DNA of 64,000 bases, taken from positions 714,836 through 778,835 of the forward strand of contig NZ_FMCQ01000003.1 in the NCBI RefSeq assembly GCF_900091605.1. The letters are read 5' to 3'. Under the pieces are notes generated by a model, which made no database searches, was not told where the DNA came from, and saw only the letters and a list, made by a program, of their open reading frames with translations. The stretch is from Micromonospora tulbaghiae. Its GTDB lineage: Bacteria > Actinomycetota > Actinomycetes > Mycobacteriales > Micromonosporaceae. A program made the position numbers and the translations under genes. The stretch's first letter is position 1, and each line of letters opens with the position of its first letter. Shown here one piece after another: positions 24,709 to 33,896 of this stretch.

Positions 24709-26772
24709 TCAGCGCAGGCTTGCCGCGCCGCGCGGCAGGAACCGCTTGCCGGTCACCCGCTCGGAGGTGCCGGTCCGGTCCAGGTACGGCGTGACGCCGC
24801 CCAGGTGGAACGGCCAGCCGGCGCCGAGGATCATGCACAGGTCGATGTCCTGCGCCTCGGCGACGACGCCCTCGTCGAGCATGAGCCGGATCTCCTGCGC
24901 CAGCGCGTCCAGCGCGTTCTGCCGGACCTGCTCGGCGGTCAGCGGCTCGTCACCGACCACGAGCAGCTTCGCCACCTCGTCGTTGATCTGGTCGTCGACC
25001 ACGATCGGCTGACCCGAGTCGGCGATCCGCTTGAGGTTCTCGCTGACCCCGAACCGGTCCGGGAACGCCTCGTGCAGGGTGCCGCCGACGTGGTACGCCA
25101 CGGCCGGCCCGACGAGCTGCAGCAGCGCCAGCGGACGCATCGGCAGGCCCAGCGGGTCCAGCGCGCTGTTCGCCACGTCCAGCGGGGTGCCCTGGTCGAC
25201 GGCCGCGAACACGGTGCCGAGGAAGCGGGTCAGCAGCCGGTTCACCACGAACGCCGGGGCGTCCTTCACCAGCACCGACGACTTCTTGAGCTGCTTGCCG
25301 ACCGCGAACGCGGTGGCCAGCGTGGCGTCGTCGGTCCGCTCGCCGCGGACGATCTCCAGCAGCGGCAGCACCGCGACCGGGTTGAAGAAGTGGAAGCCGA
25401 CCACCCGCTCCGGGTGCTCCAGCTCGGCGGCCATCTCGGTGATGGACAGCGAGCTGGTGTTGGTGGCGAGCACCGCCTCCGGCTTGACGATCTTCTCCAG
25501 CTCGGCCCAGACCTGCTTCTTGACGCCCAGGTCCTCGAACACGGCCTCGATGACGAAGTCGGCGTCGGCGAACACGGACTTGTCGACCGAGCCGGACACC
25601 AGGCCGTACAGCTTGGCCGCGGTGCCCTTGTCCATCCGGCCCTTGCTGACGGCCTTCTCGATCTGGGTGTGCACGTAGCCGACACCCTTGTCCACCCGGG
25701 ACTGATCCAGGTCGGTCATCACGACCGGCACCTGGAGCCGCCGGGCGAACAGCAGCGCGAGCTGGCTGGCCATCAGGCCGGCGCCGACGATGCCCACCTT
25801 GGTGACCGGACGGGCCAGTCCCTTGTCCGGCGCGCCGGCCGGGCGCTTGGCCCGCCGCTGCACCAGGTCGAAGGCGTACAGGCCGCTGCGCAGCTCCTCG
25901 GAGAAGACCAGGTCCGCCAGGGCCTCGTCCTCCGCCGCGGTGCCGGCGGCGAAGTCGGCGTCCTTCGCCGTCTCCAGCAGGTCCAGCGCCTTGTACGCGG
26001 ACGGGACCGCGCCGTGCAGCCGCTGGTCCAGGGTCTGCCGGGCGAAGTAGAGCACGCCCGCCCACATGTCCTTGTCGACCTCGGGACGGGTCACGGTGAC
26101 CTCGCCCCGGACCACGCCGGCGGCCCACTCCAGCGACCGCTCCAGGAAGTCGGCCGGCTCCAGCAGCACGTCCGCGATGCCCATCTCGGCCGCCTGCTTC
26201 GGCTTGAGCATCTTGTTCTGCATCAGCGGGTTCTGGATGATCACCTGCGTGGCGGCCGGGATGCCGATCAGGTTCGGCAGCAGCTGCGTACCGCCCCAGC
26301 CGGGGATCAGGCCGAGCGAGACCTCGGGCAGCGCCAGGGCCGCCGCGCCCGCCGACAGCGTCCGGTAGTGGCAGTGCAGCGCCAGCTCCAGGCCGCCGCC
26401 CATCGCCGCGCCGTTGACGAACGCGAAGGTGGGGACGCCGCTGTCCTTGAGGCGGGCGAAGACCCGGTGGCCCAGCCGGCCGATCTCCAGCGCCTGCTCC
26501 CGGTTCTCCAGCGCGGGCAGGCTGGTGATGTCCGCGCCCACGCAGAAGATGTACGGCTTGCCGGTGACCGCGATGAACGCCGGCTCGGCCGCCAGCGCGG
26601 CGGTGATCGCCTCGTCCAGGCTGGTCAGACCGGCCGGGCCGAAGGTGTTCGGCTTGGTGTGGTCGAAGCCGTTGTCCAGCGTGATGAGGGCGGCGGGCCG
26701 GTCCAGCCCGGGTACGGCCACCTGGCGCAGCAGCGCCTTGGTGACGACCTCGTTCGGTGCGGCGAGGCTCAC
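24709..26772 (-). CDS. fadB: Fatty-acid oxidation multifunctional protein: enoyl-CoA hydratase/3-hydroxyacyl-CoA dehydrogenase
   Basis: 687 residues. The N-terminal crotonase domain has the oxyanion-hole segments KPYIFCVGADIT and FVNGAAMGGGLELALHC, with SLGLIPGWGGTQLLP holding a catalytic acidic neighbourhood. The C-terminal half is a 3-hydroxyacyl-CoA dehydrogenase with the NAD loop GIVGAGLMASQLALLFARR, the ATNTSSLSITEMA segment and GFHFFNPVAVLPLLEIV, which contains the catalytic His. It hydrates enoyl-CoA and oxidises the hydroxyacyl-CoA in the beta-oxidation cycle. The GTG overlaps the thiolase stop (GTGA), so the two subunits are made together, as in FadA/FadB complexes. Confidence 0.93.
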   Translation of the reverse strand: MSLAAPNEVVTKALLRQVAVPGLDRPAALITLDNGFDHTKPNTFGPAGLTSLDEAITAALAAEPAFIAVTGKPYIFCVGADITSLPALENREQALEIGRLGHRVFARLKDSGVPTFAFVNGAAMGGGLELALHCHYRTLSAGAAALALPEVSLGLIPGWGGTQLLPNLIGIPAATQVIIQNPLMQNKMLKPKQAAEMGIADVLLEPADFLERSLEWAAGVVRGEVTVTRPEVDKDMWAGVLYFARQTLDQRLHGAVPSAYKALDLLETAKDADFAAGTAAEDEALADLVFSEELRSGLYAFDLVQRRAKRPAGAPDKGLARPVTKVGIVGAGLMASQLALLFARRLQVPVVMTDLDQSRVDKGVGYVHTQIEKAVSKGRMDKGTAAKLYGLVSGSVDKSVFADADFVIEAVFEDLGVKKQVWAELEKIVKPEAVLATNTSSLSITEMAAELEHPERVVGFHFFNPVAVLPLLEIVRGERTDDATLATAFAVGKQLKKSSVLVKDAPAFVVNRLLTRFLGTVFAAVDQGTPLDVANSALDPLGLPMRPLALLQLVGPAVAYHVGGTLHEAFPDRFGVSENLKRIADSGQPIVVDDQINDEVAKLLVVGDEPLTAEQVRQNALDALAQEIRLMLDEGVVAEAQDIDLCMILGAGWPFHLGGVTPYLDRTGTSERVTGKRFLPRGAASLR

Positions 26773-27965
26773 TTGTCTCCACCCTCCCAGTGCGGGTTCT
26801 CCCAGATCACGGTGCCGCCCATGCCGATGCCGATGCACATGGCGGTGAGGCCGTAGCGGACCTCGGGGTGCTCGGCGAACTGGCGGGCGAGCTGGGTCAT
26901 CAGCCGGACGCCGGAGGACGCGAGCGGGTGACCGATGGCGATCGCGCCGCCCCACGGGTTGACCCGCGGGTCGTCGTCGGCGATGCCGAAGTGGTCCAGG
27001 AAGGCGAGCACCTGCACCGCGAACGCCTCGTTCAGCTCGAACAGGCCGATGTCGTCGATGCTCAGGCCGGCGATGCGCAGCGCCTTCTCGGTCGACGGGA
27101 TCGGGCCGACGCCCATCACCTCGGGCTCGACGCCGACGAAGCCGAACGACACCAGGCGCATGCCGACCGGCAGGCCCAGCTCGCGGGCGGTCTCCTCGGC
27201 CACCAGCAGGGCGGCGGTGGCGCCGTCGTTCAGGCCGGCCGCGTTGCCCGCGGTGACCTTGCCGTGCGGCCGGAACGGGGTCTTCAGGCCGGCCAGCTTC
27301 TCCATCGAGGTGTCCCGGGGTGCCTCGTCCACGCTGGCCAGGCCCCAGCCCGCCTCCGGGTCGCGGACCGCCACCGGCACCAGGTCGCCCTGGAGCTTGC
27401 CGTTGGCGTACGCCTTCGCGGTCTTCTGCTGCGACGCCAGCGCGAACGCGTCGGTGCGCTCCTTGGTGATGTGCGGGACCCGGTCGTGCAGGTTCTCCGC
27501 GGTGGAGCCCATCACCAGGGCGGACGGGTCGACGAGCTTCTCCGCGACGATGCGCGGGTTGGGGTCGACGCCCTCGCCCATCGGGTGGCGGCCCATGTGC
27601 TCGACGCCGCCGGCGATGGCCACGTCGTACGCGCCCATGGCGATGCCGCTGGCCACTGTGGTGACAGCGGTCATCGCGCCGGCGCACATCCGGTCGATGG
27701 CGAAGCCGGGCACGGTCTTGGGCAGGCCGGCCAGCAGGGCGGCGGTGCGGCCGATGGTCAGGCCCTGGTCACCGATCTGGGTGGTGGCGGCGATGGCCAC
27801 CTCCTCCACCTTCTCCGGCGGCAGTTGCGGATTGCGGCGCATCAGCTCGCGGATGCAGCGGATCACCAGATCGTCGGCGCGGGTGTTGGCGTACATCCCA
27901 CCCGCCTTGCCGAACGGGGTACGGACGCCGTCGACGAAGACGACATCCCGGACTTCACGGGGCAC
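26769..27965 (-). CDS. fadA: Acetyl-CoA C-acyltransferase (thiolase)
   Basis: 398 residues. It cleaves 3-ketoacyl-CoA with CoA to close each round of beta-oxidation. The nucleophilic Cys lies in AIDRMCAGAMTAV. The C-terminal active-site motifs are WGGAIAIGHPLASSGVRLM (His) and AMCIGIGMGGTVIWE (second Cys). Other family blocks include FVDGVRTPFGKAGG at the start and NAAGLNDGATAALLV. Length fits the family. It is the promoter-proximal gene of the two-gene fadAB unit on the minus strand; about 100 bases separate it from RNase D. Confidence 0.95.
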   Translation of the reverse strand: MPREVRDVVFVDGVRTPFGKAGGMYANTRADDLVIRCIRELMRRNPQLPPEKVEEVAIAATTQIGDQGLTIGRTAALLAGLPKTVPGFAIDRMCAGAMTAVTTVASGIAMGAYDVAIAGGVEHMGRHPMGEGVDPNPRIVAEKLVDPSALVMGSTAENLHDRVPHITKERTDAFALASQQKTAKAYANGKLQGDLVPVAVRDPEAGWGLASVDEAPRDTSMEKLAGLKTPFRPHGKVTAGNAAGLNDGATAALLVAEETARELGLPVGMRLVSFGFVGVEPEVMGVGPIPSTEKALRIAGLSIDDIGLFELNEAFAVQVLAFLDHFGIADDDPRVNPWGGAIAIGHPLASSGVRLMTQLARQFAEHPEVRYGLTAMCIGIGMGGTVIWENPHWEGGDK

Positions 27966-28066
27966 TTGGAGCCTCCCTCGGCACGGGCATTTCCCCGGAT
28001 GCTACTCGCCAGTAACCAAACGTGGCACCACCCCCCGCGTGGCCCACCTCACACCTGTCGTCGACG

Positions 28067-29389
28067 TTACTGCTGGGGGGTGCGCAGCGCCTCGGTAAGA
28101 GCAGGCAGCAGCAGTCCGATCTGCCACTCGCGGGCGCCGAACCCGCGCAGCGCCTCCGCGACCGTCTCGTCGGTGATCTCCGTGGGCGGCTGCCACGCCA
28201 GCCGGCGGATCGAGTCCGGCGCGATCAGGTTCTCCGCCGGCAGCCGGTGCGCCCCGGCGGTGCCGACCACCACCTCCCGGGCGCGGGCCAGCCGGCCGGC
28301 CGCCACCGGGTCGCGTTCGGCCCAACGGTGCGGCGGAGGCGGCCCCTCCACCGCCGGGCTCACCGGCAGCGCGTCGTCCGGCAGTTGCCGCGCGTCGTCC
28401 AGCGCCGCCAGCCAGGTACGCGCCAGCCGGCGCACCGACCGCCCGCCGAACCCGGGGAGCGTGAGCAGCGTCTTCTCGTCCTTCGGGTCCAGCTCGGCGG
28501 CGGCCACGATGGCCGAGTCGGGCAGCACCCGGCCCGGCGCGGCGTCCCGGCGGGCGGCGATCTGGTCCCGCGCGTACCAGAGCGAACGCACCCGGGCCTG
28601 GGCGCGCGCGCCGCGTACCCGGTGGATGCCGGACGTACGCCGCCACGGCTCGGCGCGGACGCGCGGCGGACGGGCGCCGTTGCGTACGAGCGCGTCGAAC
28701 TCCTCCGCCGCCCAGGCGGACTTGCCCTGCCGCTGCAACTCCTCGTCCAGCGCGTCGCGCAGGTCCACGAGCAGTTCCACGTCGAGCGCCGCGTACGTCA
28801 GCCAGGACTCCGGCAGCGGCCGGCTGGACCAGTCGGCGGCGGAGTGGTGCTTCTCCAGGCTGAACCCGAGCAGCTGTTCGGTCAGCGCGGCCAGGCCGAC
28901 CCGCTCGAACCCGGCCAGCCGGGCGGCCAGTTCGGTGTCGAACAACCGGCGCGGGCGCAGCCCCACCTCGGCCAGGCAGGCGAGATCCTGGCTGGCCGCG
29001 TGCAGCACCCACTCGGTCTCGGCGATCGCCGCGTCCAGGGCGGACAGGTCGGGCAGCGGCAGCGGGTCGATGAGCGCGGTGCCGGCGCCGCCGCGGCGCA
29101 GCTGCACCAGATAGGCGCGCTGGCTGTAGCGGTAGCCGGAGGCGCGTTCGGCGTCGAGGGCCACCGGGCCGGTGCCGGCCGCGAAGCGGGCCACGACCTC
29201 GTCCAACTCGGCGGTTGTGGCCACCGGGGCGGGCGTGCCGTCGCGCGGCGCGGTCAGGGGGACGGCCGCGTCCGGATCGGTCTCGGTCCCCGCGTCCGCC
29301 GGCTCCGGCAGGGCCGACGTCGGATCGGTGGAGACCTCTCCCGTACGGCTTTCGGCGGCCCGACGGCGCAGGGGTGGTTCGTCGGTCAC
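28067..29389 (-). CDS. Ribonuclease D-type 3'-5' exoribonuclease with HRDC domain
   Basis: 440 residues. After an acidic, low-complexity N-terminus of about 60 residues comes a DEDD exonuclease domain: VALDAERASGYRY (first Asp and Glu), WVLHAASQDLACLAEVG (Asp of motif II) and TYAALDVELLVDLRDAL (motif III Tyr and Asp). One HRDC domain follows (REVVVGTA-type helices, PGFGGRS-RRLAR near residue 310). It should trim the 3' ends of stable RNA precursors. The GTG start has no ribosome binding site but has TAGGGT exactly six bases upstream. Confidence 0.9.
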   Translation of the reverse strand: MTDEPPLRRRAAESRTGEVSTDPTSALPEPADAGTETDPDAAVPLTAPRDGTPAPVATTAELDEVVARFAAGTGPVALDAERASGYRYSQRAYLVQLRRGGAGTALIDPLPLPDLSALDAAIAETEWVLHAASQDLACLAEVGLRPRRLFDTELAARLAGFERVGLAALTEQLLGFSLEKHHSAADWSSRPLPESWLTYAALDVELLVDLRDALDEELQRQGKSAWAAEEFDALVRNGARPPRVRAEPWRRTSGIHRVRGARAQARVRSLWYARDQIAARRDAAPGRVLPDSAIVAAAELDPKDEKTLLTLPGFGGRSVRRLARTWLAALDDARQLPDDALPVSPAVEGPPPPHRWAERDPVAAGRLARAREVVVGTAGAHRLPAENLIAPDSIRRLAWQPPTEITDETVAEALRGFGAREWQIGLLLPALTEALRTPQQ

Positions 29390-29395
29390 CTGACA

Positions 29396-29401
29396 ACCCT
29401 A
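29396..29401 (-). promoter_or_regulatory. -10-like hexamer for RNase D, leaderless spacing
   Basis: On the minus strand TAGGGT is followed by six bases and then the GTG start. It fits a leaderless TANNNT promoter. Confidence 0.5.
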
Positions 29402-29623
29402 GTGGGCCGGACGATCCGGTGTGCGCAGCCGGTCCGGCGCGTGTCGGCGCGACGGCCCTCAGGTGACCGGAAAGGTGCGGGTTGCGGGGCCGTGAGAGGG
29501 TCGGACAAGAGGGAAGACAAAGCCCGTTCCCGCCGGTACGGTCCATCGAGCCGCGAACGGCGTACGGGCCGTGCCACAGCGGTCGGGGGGCGTCGGCGAA
29601 GCCGACGGGGAGGACGGGCGAGC

Positions 29624-31099
29624 ATGACAGGCGGGTACGGAACCGGCGACGACGTGCCGGGGCAGGGCGGCGGCGAGACGGCGGCCGACCGGCCGGGGCC
29701 GCTGCCGCCGCGCTTCGCCCCACCCGCCGGCTCGGCCCCGGTGCCGTTCGCCGGTGGATCCGAGTGGGGCGGCACGCCCGGCTATCCGGCGCCCTCGGCG
29801 CGGGCCGCCGTCCAGCCACCCGCCGTCCAGCCGACCGCCGTCTACCCGGGTCGCCCGGACCCGGCCGGCACGCCGCAGTCGACGCCTTACGCCGCCTCGT
29901 CCGGCGTCGCGACCCCGCCCGCCACGGCCCAGCCGTCGTCCTACGGAACCGCACCTTCCCAACCGGGCCAGTCGTCCTACGGCGCCGCGCCGGGCCAGCC
30001 GTCCTACGGCGCCGTACCGGCGCAGACCTCCCGGTCCGCCGCTCCGGCGTACCCAGGTCAGCCGGGCGGGGCGCCGTCGTACCCGGGCCAGCCGGTGTCC
30101 GCGTCGCCGTCGTACCCGGGCGGGCCGGGGTCGTCGTCGTACCCGGACCGGCAGCCCGCCGCACCGTCGTATCCGGGTCCGTCCGGCAGCGGTCCGGCCT
30201 ACCCGGGCCGGCCCGTGTCCGCGCCCGCCTACCCGGGCCAGCCGGTGTCCGGGCCGTCGCAGCCGGGCGCCGCGTACCCGGGTCCGCCGGCCCCCATGGG
30301 CGGCCCGGCCGGCCCGGCGTCCCGGCGCAGCCGGGTGGCGGTGGTGGCGCTGGCCCTGGCCGCCGTGCTGACGGTGGTCACCGGCGTGCAGGCGTACCAG
30401 ATCTACCGGCTCGACGACCGGCTCGCCGCCGCCGACAAGCGGATGGCCGAGGGGCAGGGCGCGGACGCCGGCCGGCTCGACGGCCTGGAGCAGCGCGCCG
30501 GCAGCCTGGAGAAGCAGGCCGACGCGGCCTTCAACCCGGAGGCCGTGGCCAGCGCGGTGCTGCCGAGCGTGTTCCGGGTGCGGGCCGGGCAGTTCACCGG
30601 TACGGCGTTCGCCGTCGGCAAGGCGCCGTCCGGCGGTGGCACCACGCTGCTGACGAACTTCCACGTGGTCGAGTCGGTCTTCACCGCGGGTGAGCGCAAG
30701 GTGTTCCTGGAGCGCAAGGACCAGCGGTTCGAGGCGACCATCATCGCCACCGACAAGGACAAGGACCTGGCGCAGCTGCAGACCACCGCCAAGTTCACCG
30801 GGCTGGTCGCGGCCCGCGCCCCGGTGCGGTCCGGCCAGCAGATCATCGTGGTCGGCGCGCCGCTCGGACTGCAGGACAGTGTCACCACGGGCGTGGTCAG
30901 CGCGTTCCGCGAGGACGAGCGCGGCGGCGGCCCGGTGATCCAGTTCGACGCTCCGATCAACCCGGGTAACTCCGGCGGCCCGGTGATCAACGGTTCGAAG
31001 GAGGTCGTCGGCATCGCCACGGCCAAGGCCCGCAACGCCGAGGGCATCGGGCTCGCGGTGCCGATCAAGACCGCCTGCGACCGGTTCCGGCTCTGCTGA
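29624..31099 (+). CDS. Membrane-anchored trypsin-like serine protease with Pro/Tyr-rich cytoplasmic tail
   Basis: 491 residues. The first 230 are disordered, with repeats such as YPGQPGG and PSYPG. One transmembrane helix (about 238-258) and a short coiled segment lead to an external HtrA-like protease domain. The catalytic triad can be placed at His in LLTNFHVVESV, Asp in TDKDKDLAQLQ and Ser in INPGNSGGPVING. No PDZ domain follows; the protein stops soon after VPIKTACDRFRLC, so it is shorter than DegP types. The ATG follows GGGGAGGACGG. The next gene shares its Pro-rich tail and may form a unit with it, perhaps in envelope stress. Confidence 0.87.
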   Translation: MTGGYGTGDDVPGQGGGETAADRPGPLPPRFAPPAGSAPVPFAGGSEWGGTPGYPAPSARAAVQPPAVQPTAVYPGRPDPAGTPQSTPYAASSGVATPPATAQPSSYGTAPSQPGQSSYGAAPGQPSYGAVPAQTSRSAAPAYPGQPGGAPSYPGQPVSASPSYPGGPGSSSYPDRQPAAPSYPGPSGSGPAYPGRPVSAPAYPGQPVSGPSQPGAAYPGPPAPMGGPAGPASRRSRVAVVALALAAVLTVVTGVQAYQIYRLDDRLAAADKRMAEGQGADAGRLDGLEQRAGSLEKQADAAFNPEAVASAVLPSVFRVRAGQFTGTAFAVGKAPSGGGTTLLTNFHVVESVFTAGERKVFLERKDQRFEATIIATDKDKDLAQLQTTAKFTGLVAARAPVRSGQQIIVVGAPLGLQDSVTTGVVSAFREDERGGGPVIQFDAPINPGNSGGPVINGSKEVVGIATAKARNAEGIGLAVPIKTACDRFRLC

Positions 31100-31186
31100 C
31101 CGCTGGCCGGACCGGCCCGGCCGCACCGCATCGACCCCGGTCCATCGGGCCACCCCGCGGGGGACCAGCACATCTGGAGGAACGAC

Positions 31187-32002
31187 ATGTCCTACCCACC
31201 GGCCGGAGGCGACAACCAGCCCCCGGCGCCGGGGGGCACGGTCTACGGCAACCCGTACGGCAGCCGGCCCGCGCCCCAGCAGTACGACCCGAACCAGCCC
31301 TCGCCGACCCTGCACCAGCCCACCGTGTCCGGCGGGGCTCCCGGGTACGGCGGATATCAGCCCGCCGCGCCGGGACAGCCGGGATACGCGCCCGGCGCCG
31401 CCCCGGTGCCCCCGCCGGCGCAGCCGATGTCGGCGCCGCCGGTATCCGTCCCGCCGGTCTCCGCCCCCGGCTACGCGCAGCCGATGTCGGTCCCGCCGGC
31501 GTCCGCTCCGCCGGTGTCCGGCCCCGGCTTCGCGCCGCCGCCGATGTCCGGGCCGCCCGGCCCGTACGGCCCGCCGGGCGCCGCGCCGGCGACCGGCGGC
31601 GGCAGGAAGTGGGCCGCGGTGGTGCTCGGCCTCGTCGCCGCGTTGCTGTTCGTCTTCGGCGGCGTGATGACGTTCCTGTACGTCTCCACGAACGGCGAGC
31701 TGGACAAGTCCCGGCAGACGGTCAGCCAGCGTGACGGCACGATCTCGGCGAACCAGCAGGAGATCGAGAAGCTCAAGGGTGAGCTGAAGACGGTCCAGGA
31801 GCGGCTGTCGAACACCCAGCAGGACCTGACCGGCACCAAGAACGACCGGGACGAGCAGGCCCGGCAGAAGAAGGTCATCGCGAGCTGCCTGGACAAGCTG
31901 ACCACCGCCATCGCGGCGGCGTCGCGCGGCGACCGGGCCGCCTTCGACGCGGCCAACAAGGGCCTCGACAAGGTCTGCGACGAGGCCGAGAACTACCTCT
32001 GA
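31187..32002 (+). CDS. Pro-rich single-pass membrane protein with extracytoplasmic coiled coil
   Basis: 271 residues. A Pro/Gly/Ser/Tyr tail of about 140 residues (repeats like [14 protein letters not shown]) is followed by one transmembrane helix (about 143-165) and a charged heptad region, [18 protein letters not shown] and beyond, that should form a coiled coil. The C-terminal part has two Cys (ASCLDKLTT and [10 protein letters not shown]). The family is not recognised. GGAGG precedes the ATG. It lies 87 bases after the protease gene in the same direction and shares that protein's tail composition, so joint function is likely but unproven. Confidence 0.82.
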   Translation: MSYPPAGGDNQPPAPGGTVYGNPYGSRPAPQQYDPNQPSPTLHQPTVSGGAPGYGGYQPAAPGQPGYAPGAAPVPPPAQPMSAPPVSVPPVSAPGYAQPMSVPPASAPPVSGPGFAPPPMSGPPGPYGPPGAAPATGGGRKWAAVVLGLVAALLFVFGGVMTFLYVSTNGELDKSRQTVSQRDGTISANQQEIEKLKGELKTVQERLSNTQQDLTGTKNDRDEQARQKKVIASCLDKLTTAIAAASRGDRAAFDAANKGLDKVCDEAENYL

Positions 32003-32014
32003 CCGGCGTCCGTC

Positions 32015-32049
32015 CGAAGGCCGCCCCGGATCGCCCGGGGCGGCCTTCG
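32015..32049. terminator. Stem-loop between convergent genes
   Basis: Perfect 15-bp arms (CGAAGGCCGCCCCGG and its complement) with a 5-base loop, 12 bases after the stop at 32002 and 35 bases before the end of the DUF3000 gene. Confidence 0.75.
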
Positions 32050-32084
32050 CGCATCCCGCGATTCGCCCCGCGAACGAGCGACGG

Positions 32085-32657
32085 TCAGGCGGCGCCTGCC
32101 GAGCGGCGGGTGGGCAGCGCGGTGACGCCGGGCGGCGGCAGGCCGGCCGTGGAGGCCAGCAGCGTGCACCAGCCGAGCAGATGCGGACCGAGGTCGGCGC
32201 GCAGCGGCGTCCAGGAGGCGCGGATCTCGATGTCACCGGCGGCGGGCGGCCCGGCCAGCTCGCCGAAGCGGGTGGAGAGCGTCTGGGTGACGGTGCCGCC
32301 GATCGCCCGGTGCCCGGCGCCCTGCGCGTCGAGCGCGTCGGTCAGCCAGGTCCAGCCGACGCCGGGCAGCAGCGGATCGCTGGCGAGGTCGACCTCCAGC
32401 TCGGCGGTGACGTACGTGACCAGCCGCAGCGTGCCCTGCCAGGCCTCGTGCCCGGCCGGGTCGTGCAGCAGGATCAGCCGGCCGGTGGCCACCTCGTCGT
32501 CGTCGCGCAGCACGGCGGCGGAGAGCGCGAACGCGTACGGGGCCAGCCGCTGCGGCGCCCCGACCTCCTCCAGCTCGATCTCCGGGCGGGGTGTCACCGA
32601 CCGCAGCCCCGCGACCGCGCGAGCGAACGTTTCCGGGAGCGCGATCGGGGGGGCCAT
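32085..32657 (-). CDS. DUF3000 domain-containing protein
   Basis: 190 residues, recognised as the actinobacterial DUF3000 family from [46 protein letters not shown] and [10 protein letters not shown]. The family is often found next to hemE and RNase D genes, as here, but has no assigned function. The protein is cytoplasmic, with no signal or membrane segment. The ATG lacks a ribosome binding site and has TAGGCT exactly six bases upstream, so a leaderless mRNA is likely. It diverges from hemE across 138 bases. Confidence 0.88.
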   Translation of the reverse strand: MAPPIALPETFARAVAGLRSVTPRPEIELEEVGAPQRLAPYAFALSAAVLRDDDEVATGRLILLHDPAGHEAWQGTLRLVTYVTAELEVDLASDPLLPGVGWTWLTDALDAQGAGHRAIGGTVTQTLSTRFGELAGPPAAGDIEIRASWTPLRADLGPHLLGWCTLLASTAGLPPPGVTALPTRRSAGAA

Positions 32658-32663
32658 GCGGGC

Positions 32664-32669
32664 AGCCTA
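32664..32669 (-). promoter_or_regulatory. -10-like hexamer for the DUF3000 gene, leaderless spacing
   Basis: TAGGCT on the minus strand, six bases before the ATG. No Shine-Dalgarno sequence is present. Confidence 0.5.
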
Positions 32670-32795
32670 TGCCGCGCTCACCGCGCGGCGCGCGACGGCG
32701 CGCCGGGTGATCGCCGGTTGAGGGGCCTTCCTTCTACGTCACAAATGCGGACGGTGAGCGCGGGCGCGCACCGGGGGCGTGGCACGATTGCCGCG

Positions 32796-33887
32796 ATGAC
32801 CACCGACACCACGGGCACTGCCGCCCGAGACGGAGAACCCCGCCGTGGCGGGCCGGCCGACTCGCCCTTCCTCCGGGCCTGCCGGCGCGAGCCGGGCCCG
32901 CACACCCCGGTCTGGTTCATGCGCCAGGCCGGCCGGTCGTTGCCGGAGTACCGGGAGATCCGGGCGAACGTGCCGATGCTGGAGTCCTGCCGCCGGCCCG
33001 AGCTGGTCACCGAGATCACGCTCCAGCCGGTGCGCCGGCACGGCGTGGACGCGGCGATCCTGTTCAGCGACATCGTGGTGCCGGTCGCCGCGGCCGGCGT
33101 CGACCTGGACATCGTGCCCGGCACCGGCCCGGTGGTGGCCGAACCGGTCCGTACCGCCGCCGACGTCGAGCGGATCACCCCGATCGGCCGCGACGACGTG
33201 TCGTACGTGGACGAGGCGGTCCGCCGGCTCGTCGTCGAGCTGGGCGACACCCCGCTGATCGGCTTCGCCGGCGCCCCGTTCACGCTCGCCAGCTACCTGG
33301 TGGAGGGCGGCCCGTCGCGCACGCACGCCAAGACCAAGGCGCTGATGTACGGCGACCCGGACCTGTGGCACGCGCTGTGCGCGCGGCTGGCCGAGGTGAC
33401 GCTTGCGTTCCTCCAGGTGCAGATCGACGCCGGGGTCTCCGCGGTGCAGCTGTTCGACTCGTGGGCCGGCGCGCTCTCCGAGGCCGACTACCGCCGCTTC
33501 GTGCTGCCGCACTCGACGTACGTGCTGGGCGGGCTCGCCGACGCGGGCGTACCCCGGATCCACTTCGGGGTGGGCACCGGCGAGCTGCTCGGCGCGATGG
33601 GCGAGGCCGGCGCCGACGTGGTGGGCGTGGACTGGCGGACGCCGCTGGACGTCGCCACCGGCCGGATCGGGCCCGACAAGGCGGTGCAGGGCAACCTCGA
33701 CCCGACAGTGCTGCTCGCCCCCTGGCCGGCGGTGGAGGCCGAGGTGCGGCGCATCGTCGAGCAGGGCCGGGCCGCTCCCGGCCACGTGTTCAACCTCGGT
33801 CACGGCGTCCTGCCGGAGACCGACCCCGAGGTGCTGACCCGGGTGGTCGCGCTGGTGCACGAGCTGACCGCGCGACCGGAGCGCTAG
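32796..33887 (+). CDS. hemE: Uroporphyrinogen decarboxylase
   Basis: 363 residues. It converts uroporphyrinogen III to coproporphyrinogen III in the cytoplasm. Family signatures are clear: [18 protein letters not shown] near the N-terminus (Arg and Asp pocket residues), [28 protein letters not shown] and [10 protein letters not shown]. The first 25 residues are a variable tail. The ATG has no strong ribosome binding site; CACGAT lies seven bases upstream as a weak -10-like match. First gene of the hemE-hemY-chdC operon, with a 9-base gap to hemY. Confidence 0.96.
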   Translation: MTTDTTGTAARDGEPRRGGPADSPFLRACRREPGPHTPVWFMRQAGRSLPEYREIRANVPMLESCRRPELVTEITLQPVRRHGVDAAILFSDIVVPVAAAGVDLDIVPGTGPVVAEPVRTAADVERITPIGRDDVSYVDEAVRRLVVELGDTPLIGFAGAPFTLASYLVEGGPSRTHAKTKALMYGDPDLWHALCARLAEVTLAFLQVQIDAGVSAVQLFDSWAGALSEADYRRFVLPHSTYVLGGLADAGVPRIHFGVGTGELLGAMGEAGADVVGVDWRTPLDVATGRIGPDKAVQGNLDPTVLLAPWPAVEAEVRRIVEQGRAAPGHVFNLGHGVLPETDPEVLTRVVALVHELTARPER

Positions 33888-33896
33888 GAGGAGACA

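Noticed and set aside
28002..30164. 720-codon minus-strand frame over the RNase D and protease start region
   Set aside because: It is a shadow of RNase D and the Pro-rich protease gene, with Arg/Pro/Ala-rich sequence and no recognisable domain.
29780..30300. Repeats in the protease gene as a mobile or satellite array
   Set aside because: They are codon-degenerate Pro/Tyr/Gly repeats of a disordered protein tail.
29459..32236. 925-codon minus-strand frame over the protease and coiled-coil genes
   Set aside because: Composition typical of a complement of GC-rich Pro repeats, antisense to two supported genes with ribosome binding sites.
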